Assembly (NCBI GenBank): GCA_009760855.2
Contig: WPIO01000091.1
Coordinates: forward strand, 496,001-560,000
DNA: 64,000 nt
Direction: 5' to 3'
Source of the DNA: Cristatella mucedo
Lineage: Eukaryota; Bryozoa; Phylactolaemata; Cristatellidae
Program-made: the position numbers and the translations under genes
In this document: positions 61,967 to 64,000 of the stretch, piece by piece
Numbering within the stretch: position 1 is the first letter of the stretch
Layout: each line of letters begins with the position of its first letter
Notes under the pieces: generated by a model
Seen by the model: the letters and a program-made list of their open reading frames with translations, nothing else
Told to the model about the DNA's origin: nothing
Databases searched by the model: none

Positions 61967-62319
61967 AAAATGATATATATACCTCATTTCAAAGATCAAA
62001 ACACCGCTGACTTGCTTGTCTAGTCTGGCTACAATTTAGAAGCTATATATATATGATGAAATTCTTAATCCGCTAGCCTAGAATCTATAAACCGACCACT
62101 AATAATCTCTAGAGCTGCATACTCTGGCTGACAACGAAACATTCAACCATTTCAACAGTCCAAAAAAGCTTCTCGTAGTTTCACCCTTTTTTCGCCCACT
62201 CTTATTATTACATTTGTTCAGCATGGCCCTAGGCCAACCTTAAATTATTTGGAAGAGAAGGCTTCATTGTGTGTGCTCTCCGAGGCTGAAACTTTCAGCT
62301 GAAAAAGAATCCGACATCC

Positions 62320-62525
62320 CGGACTTGAATAAATTTTAAAAGAAGTAAATGGCTCACACTTTCCTCGGAGTATTTGCTCTGTCCGCGCAAACTGTCATTT
62401 GTTCTTCTTGGGCTCGTGCATGCTTATATTAAGTATATCATCACTAAAAATCTGTTTTGTAGCATACTTAAAAGAGGACTTCACTTTATTTAGGGGCTAT
62501 ACGAGTTTTCTATTGCTATTATTAT
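62320..62525 (+). mobile_element. LINE 3' end remnant
   Basis: It carries the decayed end of the coding region (cggacttgaataaattttaaaa), the 3' UTR, and the tail tttaggggctatacgag then gctattattat. Confidence 0.5.
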
Positions 62526-64000
62526 GCAACTCAACCGAATAAATCACTATTTGGCTGAGATTTTTTGTCATTGAATAAGGTCCGGAATAAATTCGTGCAA
62601 TATGTGCTCCTTTTTAGCAACCATTTTATATACGGCAGTCCGAGTTCTCTTATAAATACCATTTAGTGACAGCCGTACCAAACGCTAACTTACGAGCCAA
62701 CTTAGGAGAGATTGTGAGGGATTTTTGTACGCAAGCTCGTTGACGTCAGGGCTGTTTTAACTCTTAGTTGCAGCGCTGGGTCCTGGCAAGCCTCAGAAAG
62801 AAAAATGCGATGCGCCCAGAGTTGAAGCAAGAACAATATAAGTTAACTTGCTGTCATACAGACTCCTGAAACACGTACTCTTTTAGCTATCGTTTTGACC
62901 CTTGCAGCTCCTTTAGTTACATACATCACAATTATGCTTGTTCTTTAAATCTCTATCTATTTTCCTTTCTCATCGATTTATCAATGGGCCATAAAAGTTA
63001 ATCATAAAAGGGGAGAATCCAAATCTGCGCAACCGACTCCGTCCATTATAACACGCGACCATTTTAGTTTCAAAGAGCGCTTTAAACATTGCGGCTTCGG
63101 CGATTTTTCGCTTGTGCTCGAAGCGCTTGACATGTTGATATAGCAATTGCCAGCGTGTATTCGGTGGTTTCTTCAAAATTAGACAAACTTTGAGATGTTC
63201 TGACTTGCCGGGTAATATATTTAACCACAAGCTATTTTGGCAGTAAGTAAAATAGTTGGATAAACTACCAACTTTTAGATGGTATAAAGTAGCTCTATTC
63301 GCAAAAGAGCTCTTTTCCCTCTGGGTGTACAAGCTATTGATTACGTGCGGACAATAGAAGATCTGCTACATGGTTAACATTATTACTCTATTCGTGGTAG
63401 ATAAGTAATTCACCTTGCTGTGGAGAAAAATACAGAGGATCGCTCAATACTAAAACAGGTCCACACAAATCTAGGGCTCCGCTCATATTGATACAATATT
63501 TGTGTATCAGAAGACGTTCCTCATCCCAACTAGAGCAAATCTGGATGATTTTGCGCGTGTTGACAATATTGATCGACTTGTTCAAGCTATTGCTAGTTGT
63601 TATCCTCTGTTTATCACCTAGGTGTTACGATTGCATTGCTTAAGACCTGCTAGAGTGATTTTAATTGGCAATTTCTTACAGATTCTGCATCAATTGGGTC
63701 CACGAAACTTTTCGTACCAGCGCCTAAAAATTGATTCTTAACTGAAGCACCGTTAGGAGACGTCGCAAAAACAGTCTTTCCTCCTCTAGGTACGTCCGAC
63801 CATGCTTTAGTACGGTACGTCCGCCTATCCTAGAGACAGACCGAGTTGTTCACCATCATTCAATTTAAATCTAACTGTCTGGTCTTTCACTTTTTTTGTA
63901 CTGCATTTTGGTTTCATATCGATGCTGCACGCTTCTTTTGCGCTCCTCTGACCACTCAAGACTGAGATTCAAAATTCCATCCCAATCAGCAAGCCAAACA

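Larger units (their letters stand above)
59303..64000. other. Upstream flank or intron of TRPM
   Basis: No further TRPM exon was recognised on the minus strand. The stretch contains LINE remnants (59,640-61,610), a SINE1 copy and a LINE tail (62,320-62,525). 62.6-64.0 kb is unassigned apart from two minus-strand open frames without a secure motif. Confidence 0.5.

Overview
This is animal (metazoan) genomic DNA, AT-rich and intron-rich, with one dominant gene in a bed of mobile elements. There are no operons, prokaryotic signals, CRISPR arrays, rRNA genes or convincing functional tRNA genes. The species cannot be fixed from the sequence. An ion-channel gene with long introns, a probable tetraspanin, CR1/L2-type LINEs and tRNA-derived SINEs point to an invertebrate animal.

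Main gene: the minus strand from 59,302 down to 21,904 carries the 3' part of a TRPM-family cation channel. I rebuilt 11 exons (about 2.25 kb, 748 codons plus stop). Reading phase carries through every junction, and splice sites are GT/AG. The exons cover the end of the N-terminal homology region, transmembrane segments S1-S6, the pore, the TRP helix and a C-terminal coiled coil. The N-terminal ~700 residues lie upstream, outside the window or in exons I could not find in 59.3-64 kb. Spacing and the extracellular loop resemble the TRPM2/4/5/8 group. Two S2 residues of the Ca2+ site are replaced (E to R, Q to A), the filter reads FGD, and there is no NUDT9-H or kinase domain.

Second gene: on the plus strand, exons at 6,602-6,777 and 9,476-9,574 join in phase to give the end of a probable tetraspanin (last part of the large extracellular loop, TM4, short tail). 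Its upstream exons were not found.

Mobile DNA fills most of the rest. (a) A CR1/L2-like LINE (APE endonuclease plus reverse transcriptase, 3' end in ATT repeats) has more than 15 copies or fragments, the best at 41,690-43,148 and 43,635-46,262. (b) A diverged relative, called L2B here, lies at 57,350-58,445, 39,160-39,605 and 13,585-13,695. (c) A fragment of a different non-LTR reverse transcriptase lies at 588-1,036. (d) SINE1 (3 copies) shares its 3' tail with the LINE. (e) SINE2 has four main copies plus fragments. (f) A solo LTR with perfect 5-bp target duplications lies at 33,683-34,127. (g) A SPIN-like hAT miniature element lies at 23,962-24,146. (h) There are long TA tracts, one with a 38-bp perfect inverted repeat.

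Layout: 1-6.6 kb is LINE debris and a SINE. 6.6-9.6 kb is the tetraspanin 3' end. 9.6-21.9 kb is intergenic with LINE/SINE remnants and a degenerate TTTAGGG-like block. 21.9-59.3 kb is the TRPM gene with TE-filled introns. 59.3-64 kb is a broken LINE, a SINE and sequence I could not assign. I found no evidence for a wholly new biological system. The most notable items are the altered TRPM Ca2+ site and the SPIN-like transposon.
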